Source of the DNA: Trachythela sp. YZ-2020
Lineage: Eukaryota > Cnidaria > Anthozoa > Malacalcyonacea > Clavulariidae
Assembly: GCA_016169945.1 (NCBI GenBank)
Contig: JADLSH010000279.1
Coordinates: forward strand, 3,410,001-3,474,000
Length of the DNA stretch: 64,000 nucleotides
Direction: 5' to 3'
Under the pieces are notes generated by a model, which was given only the letters and a program-made list of their open reading frames with translations, had not been told where the DNA came from and did no database searches. The translations under genes and the position numbers were made by a program. This document shows, one piece after another, positions 54,590 to 64,000 of this stretch. Every line of letters starts with the position of its first letter. Positions within the stretch are counted from its first letter, which is position 1.

Positions 54590-54700
54590 ATCTAAGGTAT
54601 TATAAACTAGTCTAAACTTGAGCTAAGGTAGTCTAAGGTACCCTGATGAAGTCTAAGGTAGTCTAAGGCAGGCTAAGACTACCTTATCTAGATTTTGTTG
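54590..54700 (+). repeat. AGTCTAAGGT simple repeat, left part
   Basis: GGTAGTCTAAGGTA-like units. The complement continues at 55785-55980 and further blocks at 56320-56710, so one degenerate array appears split by SINE and MITE insertions. Confidence 0.75.
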
Positions 54701-55780
54701 GCATCTCACTCGAATGAATAACAATTGGAGGGTTTTGTAGATGGAAAATTATTGAGTGTAAATTATATACATTTATTAGACCTAACCAGGAACAGCTGCG
54801 AAAAATGCAACTACAGGTCCCTGGCAGAGATGAGCAGACCTGCGGCCCTGCGATTCCGGTGCAGCGCTCTAACCAACTGAGCTACAGAGTCCAGTTGTCG
54901 AGTTCTACCAACAAGTTCATGTATATATACTAAGGGTACTGCCATGTTAAGTTGTGGGTAAATATCTAGATTTTGTTGGCATCTCACTCGATTGAATAAC
55001 AATTGGAGGGTTTTGTAGATGGAAAATTATTGAGTGTAAATTATATACATTTATTAGACCTAACCAGGAACAGCTGCAGAAAAATGCAACTACAGGTCCC
55101 TGGCAGAATAGATCCTGCGGCCCTGCGATTTGGGTGCAGCGCTCTAACCAACTGAGCTACAGAGTCCAGTTGTCGAGTCCTAACCACAAGTTCATGTATA
55201 TATACTAGGGTACTGGCATGTTAAGTTGTGGGTAAATATATATAATTTACACTCAATAATTTTCCATCTGCAAAACCCTCCAATTGTTATTCAATCGAGT
55301 GAGATGCCAACAAAATCTAGATATTTACCCACAACTTAACATGGCAGTACCTAGTATATATACATGAACTTGTGGTTAGAACTCGACAACTGGACTCTGT
55401 AGCTCAGTTGGCAGAGCGCTGCACCAGAATATCAGGGCGGCAGGTTCGATTCTGCCGAGGGACCTGTGGTTGCATTTTGCAGCCGTTCTGGTTCTGATTG
55501 GGTCTAATAAATTTATATAATTTACACTCAATAATTTTCCATCTGCAAAACCCTCCAATTGTTATTCAATCGAGTGAGATGCCAACAAAATCTAGATATT
55601 TACCCACAACTTAACATGGCGGTACCCTGTGTATATACATGAACTTGTAGTTTAGAACTCGACAACTGGACTCTGTAGCTCAGTTGGTAGGCGCACCGGA
55701 ATCGCAGGGCGGCTGTTCCTGGTTAGGTCTAATAAATGTATATAATTTACACTCAATAATTTTCCATCTACAAAACCCTC
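54700..55780. repeat. Four tRNA-derived SINE copies, two minus then two plus
   Basis: Each carries the tRNA-like head (CTCTGTAGCTCAGTTGG or its complement) and the spacer GATGCCAACAAAATCTAGAT. Order: minus (about 54715-54950), minus (54965-55225), plus (55235-55510), plus (55515-55770, shortened head). The whole forms an inverted repeat of about 1 kb. Not functional tRNA genes: the anticodon arm is mismatched and copies differ there. Confidence 0.85.
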
Positions 55781-55784
55781 CTAT

Positions 55785-56710
55785 TGTTAAGACTACCTTA
55801 GACTACTTCAGCCTACATTTGCATACCTTGGACTACTTGAGACTACCTTAGCTTACCTTAGACCATCTTTGACTACCTTAATGTACCTAGCCTACATTAG
55901 ACGACCTTAGAGTGCCTTAGCATACCTTAGACTACCCTACCCTGCCTTATAATACCCTTACACTACCTTAGACTACGCTTAGCGAGATCTTGCCGTGTAA
56001 TTGATTTTATAGTAAAAACTACTGTGCGTTTATATGGACAAGCGGGCTGGCCCGGTTCCCTTGAAAAAGGCGAGATCTCCCTTACCGGGATGAAAATTTC
56101 CCCATATAAACACTCAGTAACCGGGCCAGCCCGGTTGCCGGGAAGAAAGTTCAAAGAGACGCCGCCGCCAATTTGTCTGCGAGCTATTTTTAAGAACTGT
56201 TAAAACAACAAAATCACCGCTTGCCGGGATGAAATTTTCTCATATAATCACAAGACAAATTCATCCCGCTTACGAACTGGCCCAGTCAGCGAGCTAGCCT
56301 GGCTTCCATATAAACAGCCCTAAGGTAGTCAAAGCCAGGCTAAATTTTTGGGTAGTCGAAGGTAGTCTAAAGTAGGCTAAGGTATGCTAGAGGCTTAGTC
56401 AAATATAGGCTAGGTTATGCTAAGGTAGTCTTCTAAGGTAGACTACTTTAGACTACCTTAGCTTATTTTAGAGTGCCTTAGTATACCTAACACTACCTTA
56501 GCCTGCTTTGGACTACCTTAGTTGTGCCTTATACTATCTTAGCCTACCTTAGAGTACCTTAGACTATTGAGTACCTTAGACTCCCTAAGGTATTTTAAAG
56601 CAGTCTAAGGTAGGCTAGGTAAAATAGCTAATGTAATGTAAGGTAGGCTAAGGTAATGTAATAGGCTAAGGTATGCTAAGATACTCTAAGGTAAGCTAAG
56701 GGGAGGGTAG
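55785..56710. repeat. ACCTTAGACT-type array with a nested GC-rich MITE (56020-56330)
   Basis: Degenerate units CTACCTTAG, ACTACCTTAG, GTAGTCTAAGG on either side. In between, GTGCGTTTATATGGACAAGC and the inverted CTTCCATATAAACAGCCC bracket GGCTGGCCCGG motifs, as in the element at 40945. Confidence 0.75.
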
Positions 56711-56749
56711 TTGTCACAAATCGCAGTAATAACGTGACCAAAAAATTTA

Positions 56750-56975
56750 AGCTCCATACAGACTAGCACGTTTTTCTTGAAATGTTTTCCCTGACATGTT
56801 TTATTTACTCGTGTGTATGACCAAAAAATTACAAGTTTTCCTTGACAAGGAGCCTTGTTTAAAAGCTAATTATACCAGAAAAGGAATAATTCGGATCGAA
56901 AAAAATTGCTTCCTGTACACACAAACGCCAAGAAACTTGTCAAGCAAAACGTGCTCGTCTGTACGGGGCTTTAGT
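56750..56975. mobile_element. MITE with CATACAGACTAGCACGTTT ends
   Basis: The left CATACAGACTAGCACGTTTT is inverted at the right (AAAACGTGCTCGTCTGTACG), and TTTTCCTTGACAAG faces CTTGTCAAGC. The stretch 56976-57589 after it has no recognised gene. Confidence 0.7.
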
Positions 56976-57589
56976 GTTTTAATAGTAATTTGCCAGAAGC
57001 ACTTTTACAGCGATAAGTAAGGATAGGTTTTGCGCTTGGCTCGTTGCCGTCGGAAGTAAATTGTTATTGGGGGGAGGAGCAACCTAGGGTTCGTTGGAGA
57101 AAATTTCGCATTTTCGAAGTCTCAAATGTGCATTTTCCGTGTTTCCTGAGAGGAATTTTTATCGTAGTTGTGAGGTTTTTACACCTCAGAATTCAAGATT
57201 TTGTAACACACTTTCTAACTTTTTACAATCTCATTCCCAAGTTTTGAAATAGCATTCACGCCGTGTGGTTTCCATTCGGTCACAAATATGGAGATAGTTA
57301 GAACAATGTTTGAAATACACCCATTCCTTTTTTGTTATTTATATTCCAAATAGATTGATGCTACAGGACCGTTTCAACGCTTATTGTAGTAAAACAGGCC
57401 AACGAAAACACATTGCCATTGGGCGCATACAATAGAAAGAACAAAGCGCTAAAAGTCTTCTTATCGAGCAAAGTACAGACAGTTTACGAGAGACTTAAAG
57501 AGACAGGATTTGATATGTCAATTAATATTTAGTTTTGTTGAAGTTGAAGTCGAAGAGCGTTTTCTTTAAATAAAATCTTAACCTGCAAG

Positions 57590-58071
57590 TCTTTGCAGAT
57601 ATCCGCTTAACGTGTTGTATTCTTTATGTGTTCTATACTTGATGTGTAGCCCGACAGCCGTGTTGTATGCTTGATGTGTTCTATACTTGGTGTGTTGTTT
57701 GATAGCTGTGTTGTATGCCTGATATGTTTTATGCTTGATGTGCTGAAAGAACACACCATGTGTTCTAAGAACACACCGGTGTGTTCTTGGAACACACAAC
57801 ACGCTTTTTGCCGTGTCGTATACGCGGACAAAATGGTGTGTTCTTTGGATTTACGATTACACACCAAAAGTGTGTTCTATAAAACACGGCAGGCGTGTTC
57901 CTACAACACGGCTGGCGTGTTCCTACAATACGGCGGGCGTGTTCCTACGACACACCAAATCTACAACACGCCTTGAACAGAACACACCAAAAACGTGTTC
58001 AACACGCTTTTACCGTGTCGTATACGCGGACAAAATGGCGTGTTCTTACAACACGGCGGAATTTCTAGTGT
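57590..58071. repeat. Hairpin-rich insert present only in unit 3
   Basis: Tandem CGTGTTGTATGCTTGATGTG units at the left; palindromes such as GAACACACCGGTGTGTTC in the middle; and two direct copies of CCGTGTCGTATACGCGGACA with AAAATGG (57812, 58012). Ends where similarity to 48197 onward begins. Probably a fold-back transposon; no protein recognised. Confidence 0.6.
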
Positions 58072-59605
58072 AATCCTTAAATATCTTAACCTTCTCAAAC
58101 TGTATTTAATTCATAGTTTGGTTACTGTAATACAAGTTGGCATATTTTCAATACAATTATATTTCAACGAGATTGTGTTTGGCCATTGTCAAGGCTCAAA
58201 CCTCTCTCCTCCGCAGAGGTGCTTTGTAAGAAGTACAGTACATCTATAATGCCTTGTCGTGTATAAAGACAATAATTGAAGACCATAAACATTTTCTGAG
58301 ATGATTTTCAGCGAGGCATTATTATTAAAGAAACATGTTTATGTAAGTGCACATGTTAGCGTTTTTGACAGAGCAGACACAAAATCATTAACAGTTTCAC
58401 TTCTGATAATAAACATTGATATTTCGTTAGGTAAATTATTAAATCACGCAACGAAGCATAGATATCAAACTGTGTTCTTTTGTGTAAGTCATAATACATC
58501 ATTTTAGCGCTGCCACCAATTAAGGTTTAATTAAAGAAAAGTATGCATATATAAATGTACTAAATGTGTTGAAATATTACTTGGAAATTCTGCTCTGGGA
58601 AACCTGGGAAACCCGGAATACACTATGTTTCCAGCTTTTAAGTAATTCATCCCTTTTCAACTATGTTCCTATAGCTACAAATATAGTGTTAAAGAATACA
58701 ACTTTTCTATACCAAGATTGGTGTTCTTGACAGAGCAGACACAGAATCATTCGCAGTTTCACTTTTGATAATATAAACATTGATATTTTGCTAGCTAGAT
58801 CATTAAATCACGCAAAGAAGCATAGATATCAAACTGTGTTCTTTTGTAAGTCATAATACATCATTTTAACACACAAATCGGTTAATTCGAAGACAAATGG
58901 TCACTTATTCTTAAATGCATAAATAGATAGATATCAAACTGTGTTTTGACGTCAACGGAAGTTCATTCAAACTATTTTCTTTGCTGACGTTTTAATTTCT
59001 TGACACAAAAGAGGGGGAAAGTTTTCAAAAAGGCAGACATTCAGATGTTAGGCTAACTCGTTCACAGTTTCACTTTGATCAATAGGATTGACATATTTTG
59101 TCAGGTACAAAGCTAATTCATTGTTTCGAATATCCAATCTGTTTCGATTTAAGTCTCTACAAAAATGTGAATTAGACAAGCCGTAATTTTATAATGGTAA
59201 TTGCAGGGAGTGCCCGTAATGTATGAATTTGATTTATTTTTCAAATTGCATGAGAAATACATCTATAATGTATTCACTGTAAAAACGAATTGGTCAAAAT
59301 AGCCCATAAATTGGTTGTCTCAGAATCATCATGGGTTGTTTTAACCGATTTGTTTTTGCACAATTTGCAGTGATGTCATGTAGAGACAATAAAACACCAA
59401 ATCTTTTTCTGAGATGATTTTTAGCGATACATTATTATTAAGGATTATATAACATCATTACAATTAATGATTAATATAAAATATTAACATTGATAACTAA
59501 CATTATAAATTATACAAATTGATATTAAAAGTTAACTTATTTACTAAATCATGCTATATTACTTAATCAGTTCAGTTTTGTTCCTGAAGTTCAGTTGAAT
59601 ATATT
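58072..59605. repeat. 3' flank of kelch copy 3, duplicate of 48197-49733
   Basis: Colinear with the copy 2 flank with small indels. No gene recognised. Confidence 0.75.
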
Positions 59606-61240
59606 CTAATAAATTTCTTTAAGAACTGCGGTTGCATAAGCTCGTTTACTTGTCATTGGTGACAGTTCTCTCCATACATTGGTATTTAAGTCTAAGCACT
59701 CGGCTGAATTAAGATATGTTTTAGTTTCATAAACATAACCACCCATGACAATGATAACATTGCCAGTGATAACTGCTGCACTTCCTGCTCTTTTATGATT
59801 AAGGCAAGGTAACATCTTAATTTTTCCTGTTTTCACTTCGTACATGAGTACTGTGTTTAATGTTTGACCTTTCTCATTAACGCCTCCGATCAAAATTACA
59901 TGACCTTTATAACTAACAGTAGCCATATCAGTGATAGGAGAAGGCAGTGGCGGTAAGGTTTTGCATTCGTTATTGCTAATGTCGTATTTATACACAGTGT
60001 TTTTAGCGTCCTTGAAGTATTTTGATGTCTGTCCGCCAGCAACCACAACCTGGTTGTCAATGATCTGACAACTATGGTTATACTTTGGCTCTGGCATCTG
60101 GGCCAACAATTTTGTGCAAAATGGAGGAGATACTTCAATTTCATAAATCCCATCTGAAACAATGTCACCGTCAGTTTTTCCACCAGTTAAAATCGCGGTA
60201 TTTTCACGACAAATTATTCCGTGTGAGTTACACTTGATTGGCATCTTGACACGAGACTCGATCCATTCTTTATTGTCCTCGCCGACATTCAAGCTTTCAA
60301 TACTGTCAGTATTCTCGGCCCCAGTCCATCCGCCAGTTACATAGATTTGACCCTCATGGACAAACGGTGAAGGACCTGATCGTCCCACGTTCATTGCTGG
60401 TTCTAGTGTCCACGAATTCTCGGGCCAGCTGTATGACTCGACGGAATTCAGGTTAAATTTACCATCACGCCCTCCGCAGACGTAAATCTTTCTTTCGCCG
60501 GTGAACCATTCATTTCTCTCGGTCGCTTCCTTTGCAACACGTTCCATTTCTGCTCTCATGTTATTCATTTCATGTCTCATTTCCTCGTTTCTGCGGCGTA
60601 GATCATCGATAACATCATTTTGTCTGGCAACATCGACCATCAGCTTCCGAATAAAGTCCTCTTGAGTCAGCTCTTTATCCTTGACTTCCTTCATATCTTT
60701 CTCCATCTTTCTCGCGAAATCGTCCGTGTCTTTCCTGATGAAACAGGGATGGGCACGACTGGACTTGCGTAACACTTGTTGCTTACATTCGTCACAAACA
60801 ATCATACGAAAACGACAAAGTTCATTCTCATGTCGTTCTTGCTCGTGTCGGTTGATGACTTCAGAACAGCCCGTGTTTGTACAACACGTTGGTGAATAGC
60901 CACATCTCTTGACATGCTGATCGAGAAATTCAAGCTCGATCAACTCTCGACAACCACGGCTTGCGTGATCACACCGAATCTTGAGACGCTCCAACGTTTC
61001 CGTCAAAAATCTCGGTGGTTTGGTGAGAGTTTCTTCCGTCAGATGCTGTTGGCACGTTGGACAGGTTTCGGAGTTTTCGTGCAAGTGCTTTCGAATACAC
61101 GAGCCACAGAAGTGATGTTCATTCGGGCATTGTACTGCATCTTTTATTACCTTGAAGCAAATAGGGCACAGTAGTCTAATATCGACTTTGTTTTCAAACC
61201 TTTCTTCTTCGTACCCGCCAAAGGAATTTCTCCTCGCCAT
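59606..61240 (-). CDS. RING-TRAF-kelch protein, copy 3, intact
   Basis: Intronless, 544 residues. Same order as copy 2: RING (25-63), TRAF-type zinc fingers (about 85-165), short charged helix (no 14-residue insertion), six kelch repeats ending TAVLKEIY. RING ligands are intact. Differences from copy 2 cluster in the zinc-finger tips (for example CRELIELEFLDQHVKRC) and in kelch loops (KTDGDIVSDG, SPPFCTKLLAQ), where substrate contact would be expected; this is suggestive of divergence in specificity. ATG context GAAATGG; TATA-like box at 61297-61302. Confidence 0.93.
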   Translation of the reverse strand: MARRNSFGGYEEERFENKVDIRLLCPICFKVIKDAVQCPNEHHFCGSCIRKHLHENSETCPTCQQHLTEETLTKPPRFLTETLERLKIRCDHASRGCRELIELEFLDQHVKRCGYSPTCCTNTGCSEVINRHEQERHENELCRFRMIVCDECKQQVLRKSSRAHPCFIRKDTDDFARKMEKDMKEVKDKELTQEDFIRKLMVDVARQNDVIDDLRRRNEEMRHEMNNMRAEMERVAKEATERNEWFTGERKIYVCGGRDGKFNLNSVESYSWPENSWTLEPAMNVGRSGPSPFVHEGQIYVTGGWTGAENTDSIESLNVGEDNKEWIESRVKMPIKCNSHGIICRENTAILTGGKTDGDIVSDGIYEIEVSPPFCTKLLAQMPEPKYNHSCQIIDNQVVVAGGQTSKYFKDAKNTVYKYDISNNECKTLPPLPSPITDMATVSYKGHVILIGGVNEKGQTLNTVLMYEVKTGKIKMLPCLNHKRAGSAAVITGNVIIVMGGYVYETKTYLNSAECLDLNTNVWRELSPMTSKRAYATAVLKEIY

Positions 61241-61296
61241 TTCTCTTCGAAACAGACTGGAGAAATCGTTCGCTTTTCTAAGACTTAAGTATACTG

Positions 61297-61302
61297 TTTA
61301 TA
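61297..61302 (-). promoter_or_regulatory. TATA-like box of kelch copy 3
   Basis: TATAAA on the minus strand at the same spacing from the ATG as in the other two copies. Confidence 0.45.
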
Positions 61303-62239
61303 TTTTTGTTTGAAAGACAGATTGTAAAGACCTTGTCTTAGAGTTTAATGAAAAAATTAGTCGAATGATGTGTCGTTATATCATAAGACCACCTCAGATA
61401 ATATCGATATCAAACTGTGTTCTTTTGTGAGTCATGAGAGATCATTTTAGCGCGACCAAACTTCAATTAACGAAAAGTATTCATACAAATGATACAATGT
61501 GTTTAAATAGTACCTGGAACTGCAATTTGAGGAATACCGCTATATGTTTCAAGTAAAAATATGTCTAAAAACTATTTTCTGTTGATAACGTTAACTCCAA
61601 CAAGGCAAATGTAGGACTAACTTTCGTTAGCAGTTTCATTTCTGATGATAAACATTGATATTTTGTTAGATAGATCATTAAACGATGCCAATCAAAGATA
61701 TAGATATCAAACTGTGTTCTTTTGTGAGTTATAATACATTATTTTAGCGCTGCCACCAAGGTTTAATTAAAGAAAAGTATGCATAAAATATGCTTAAATA
61801 TTACTTGGAAATTCTGTTCTGGGAAGCTTGTTATATTAATACAATTTCATCCCTCTTAAACTATGATCCTAGCTTTTAAACAAGTATAGTGTTAAAGTAA
61901 TAAAACTTTTTCACCAAATGCTGGTGTTTTTGACAGAGCAGACACTAAATCATTCACAGTTTCACTTCTGATAATAAACATTGTCACATATTTTTAGATA
62001 CATAATTAAATGGCGCCATGTAGTACAAATATCATACAATGTTCTTTTGTGAATCAAACTATATACAAGTATGCATAAAATGTGTTGAAATATTACTTAG
62101 AATTTGACTTCAACGAAATCTCGATTTATGTTCTCACTAATGAACAATGCCCAAAAACTATACAGACATATAGATCTATGTAAGTCTAAACACAATATTT
62201 GCCTCTAATAGCGAACTTAAAGCCTGCGATGTTTAATGA
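61303..62239. repeat. 5' flank of kelch copy 3, duplicate of 46111-47073
   Basis: Colinear with the copy 1 flank, with the same ~300-bp modules; copy 2 has lost about half of this block. No gene recognised. Confidence 0.75.
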
Positions 62240-63457
62240 TGTGAAATAGTCTGGATCTATCTCGTCCTTGGTGTGCTGTATGCAAATCAATCTTTAATGA
62301 TTACAAAGATATATCAACACTGACTGTACCCTATGTGAAATAGTCTGCATCTATCTTGTCTTTTGTGTGCTGTATGTAAATCAGTCTTTAATGATTACAG
62401 AGATATATCAACACTGACTGTACCCTATGTGAAATAGTCTGGATCTATCTTGTCTTTTGTGTGCTGTATGTAAATCAATCTTTAATGATTACAGAGATAT
62501 ATCAACACTGACTGTACCCTATGTGAAATAGTCTGGATCTATCTTGTCTTCTGTGTGCTGTATGCAAATCAATCTTTACTGATTACAGAGATATATCAAC
62601 ACTGACTGTACCCTATGTGAAATAGTCTGGATCTATCTTGTCTTTTGTGTGCTGTATGTAAATCAGTCTTTAATGATTGTAGAGATATATCAACACTGAC
62701 TGTACCCTATGTGAAATAGTCTGGATCTATCTTGTCTTTTGTGTGCTGTATGTAAATCAGTCTTTAATGATTACAGAGATATCCTGTGCTTCGAGGGTTT
62801 TCCCCGGGTACTCCGGTTTCCTCCCTCTAATACTAACCCTTAGGAACTAACAATGGGGCCACAGTAATTGGCTGACGCTGTTGTGGACTCCCTGCCATTG
62901 AGGCGAAGTTGAATAAAAAAAATAAAAAATAAATAAAAATATCATTATAAAATAACATGTTTACTACGCGAGCTGTGATTGGTCAATACCCGTGCAGGAT
63001 GAGACAATCATGCACGGGAAATTTTAGGCGCTTCGCGGGGTTTTAAAATGTCCGTTGTTTCTTTGTAGTTATTTTATAAAATAATTACCAAATGGTTTTC
63101 AGTGCAGGATTGTGTGATCCTAACACTTGGGATGTTGCTCGACTTTCTGAAAGCTAAAAAATACTCGCCTATCGGCTCGTATTTTTTTACGCTTTCAGAA
63201 AGTCTCGCAACATCCCGCGTGTTAGGATCACGCAATCCTGCACGGAAAACCATTCGGTAATCCTTTAATACTGTGTACCCTATGTGAAATAGTCTGGATC
63301 TATCTTGTCTTTTGTGTGCTGTATGTAAATCAATCTTTACTGATTACAGAGATATATCAACACTGACTGTACCCTATGTGAAATAGTCTGCATCTATCTT
63401 GTCTTTTGTGTGCTGTATGTAAATCAATCTTTACTGATTACAGAGATATATCAACAC
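62240..63457 (+). repeat. 94-bp satellite of kelch copy 3, split by an insertion
   Basis: About six units at 62240-62782 and two at 63265-63457. Unit period is exactly 94 between 62334 and 62428. Confidence 0.95.
62783..63264. mobile_element. LINE 3' tail plus hairpin element inserted in the satellite
   Basis: 62783-62940 has GGGTTTTCCCCGGGTACTCC, GGGGCCACAGTAATTGGCTG and an A-rich AATAAA-type end. 63087-63260 is a hairpin with TTACCAAATGGTTTTCAGTG facing ACGGAAAACCATTCGGTAA and TTTCTGAAAGC facing GCTTTCAGAAA. Confidence 0.7.
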
Positions 63458-63503
63458 TCTATTACATCGGTCACTTTGATATGTTCACGACAGTTACAAC
63501 TAA

Positions 63504-63740
63504 ATGAAAACCAAGCTTAAGTATGCAAGTAAAGGACATCACAAAGGCGAGGGCTATGACCACCACTTACTCATACCCATGTCTCTTTCTGGATCGACTT
63601 CTCAGCTCAAGAAGCCCGATTTTAGGGAGTTATTTGTAGGCGAAATGAGGTTACCAAATATAATGGTGCGTCGCATGCCACATTTCAGTCGACAGAACTA
63701 TATATATATATGTATACTTATAAAACGTAATTTACTGTAG
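63504..63740 (+). other. Small ORF (78 aa), second intact copy
   Basis: Same start and frame as 54206-54409. An indel in the (TA) run removes the TAA, so the frame runs 11 codons further. The variable end argues against strong coding constraint. Confidence 0.3.
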
Positions 63741-64000
63741 CTAAGACGACTGTGAATGAGTCGATATCTGCAACACAATTAAATTTACCATATAGCAAGA
63801 CATGAATAATTAATAGTCTTATATCCATGCAGGCTGTACTAAATGCAACGCAATCTGATCTGGCTTAAGTATAGAATGCTTCACAAATCACAATCCTTAA
63901 ATATCTTAACCTTCTCAAACTGTATTTAATTCATAGTTTGGTTACTGTAATACAAGTTGGCATATTTTCAATACAATTATATTTCAACGAGATTGTGTTT
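63741..64000. repeat. Start of a fourth duplicated unit
   Basis: From about 63889 the sequence matches 58072 onward and 48197 onward (AATCCTTAAATATCTTAACC to GAGATTGTGTTT), i.e. the 3' flank that precedes a kelch gene in units 2 and 3. Confidence 0.7.

Overview
The window reads as genomic DNA of an invertebrate metazoan, most likely a cnidarian. Genes have short phase-conserved exons with GT-AG introns, intergenic DNA is AT-rich and packed with MITEs, tRNA-derived SINEs, LINE 3' ends and minisatellites, and the protein set (astacin, EGF/FN3 receptor-like protein, PTPA, PICK1, RING-TRAF-kelch) is typically animal. The phylum is an inference. Exons were assembled by eye from splice sites, reading phase and family knowledge, with no alignment software.

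Layout. (1) 228-7551, minus: astacin-family zinc metalloprotease with signal peptide, FxGD prodomain, complete catalytic domain and a Pro/Thr linker; it continues past the left edge. (2) 10328-10444, minus: a single exon that reads as the motif IX region of DNMT1, with both splice sites and no partner exon found. (3) 11756-23590, plus: a 352-residue single-pass membrane protein (EGF-like, FN3, TM, acidic tail) whose introns hold decayed extra copies of its FN3 and TM exons. (4) 26220-32510, plus: PTPA, the PP2A phosphatase activator, ten exons, complete, one intron with a GC donor. (5) 35120-42706, minus: PICK1, eleven exons covering the last PDZ strand, the BAR domain and the C-terminus; the rest of the PDZ domain was not found in the window. 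(6) 44416-64000: three tandem intronless genes on the minus strand for RING + TRAF zinc finger + six-blade kelch proteins, each with the same TATA-like promoter and a 94-bp satellite array upstream. Copy 1 has a frameshift in its last kelch blade, and a fourth unit seems to begin at the right edge.

Mobile and repeated DNA fills most of the rest. Notable elements are a decamer array of 75 units inside a MITE, a 69-bp satellite with a perfect 20-bp palindrome in nearly every unit, a 17-bp satellite shared by introns of two neighbouring genes, and a P-element-like insertion with 8-bp target duplications and a THAP remnant. Transcription of the main genes: astacin and the EGF/FN3 gene are divergent; PTPA and PICK1 converge. 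Apart from the kelch paralogues, the genes are not obviously one pathway.
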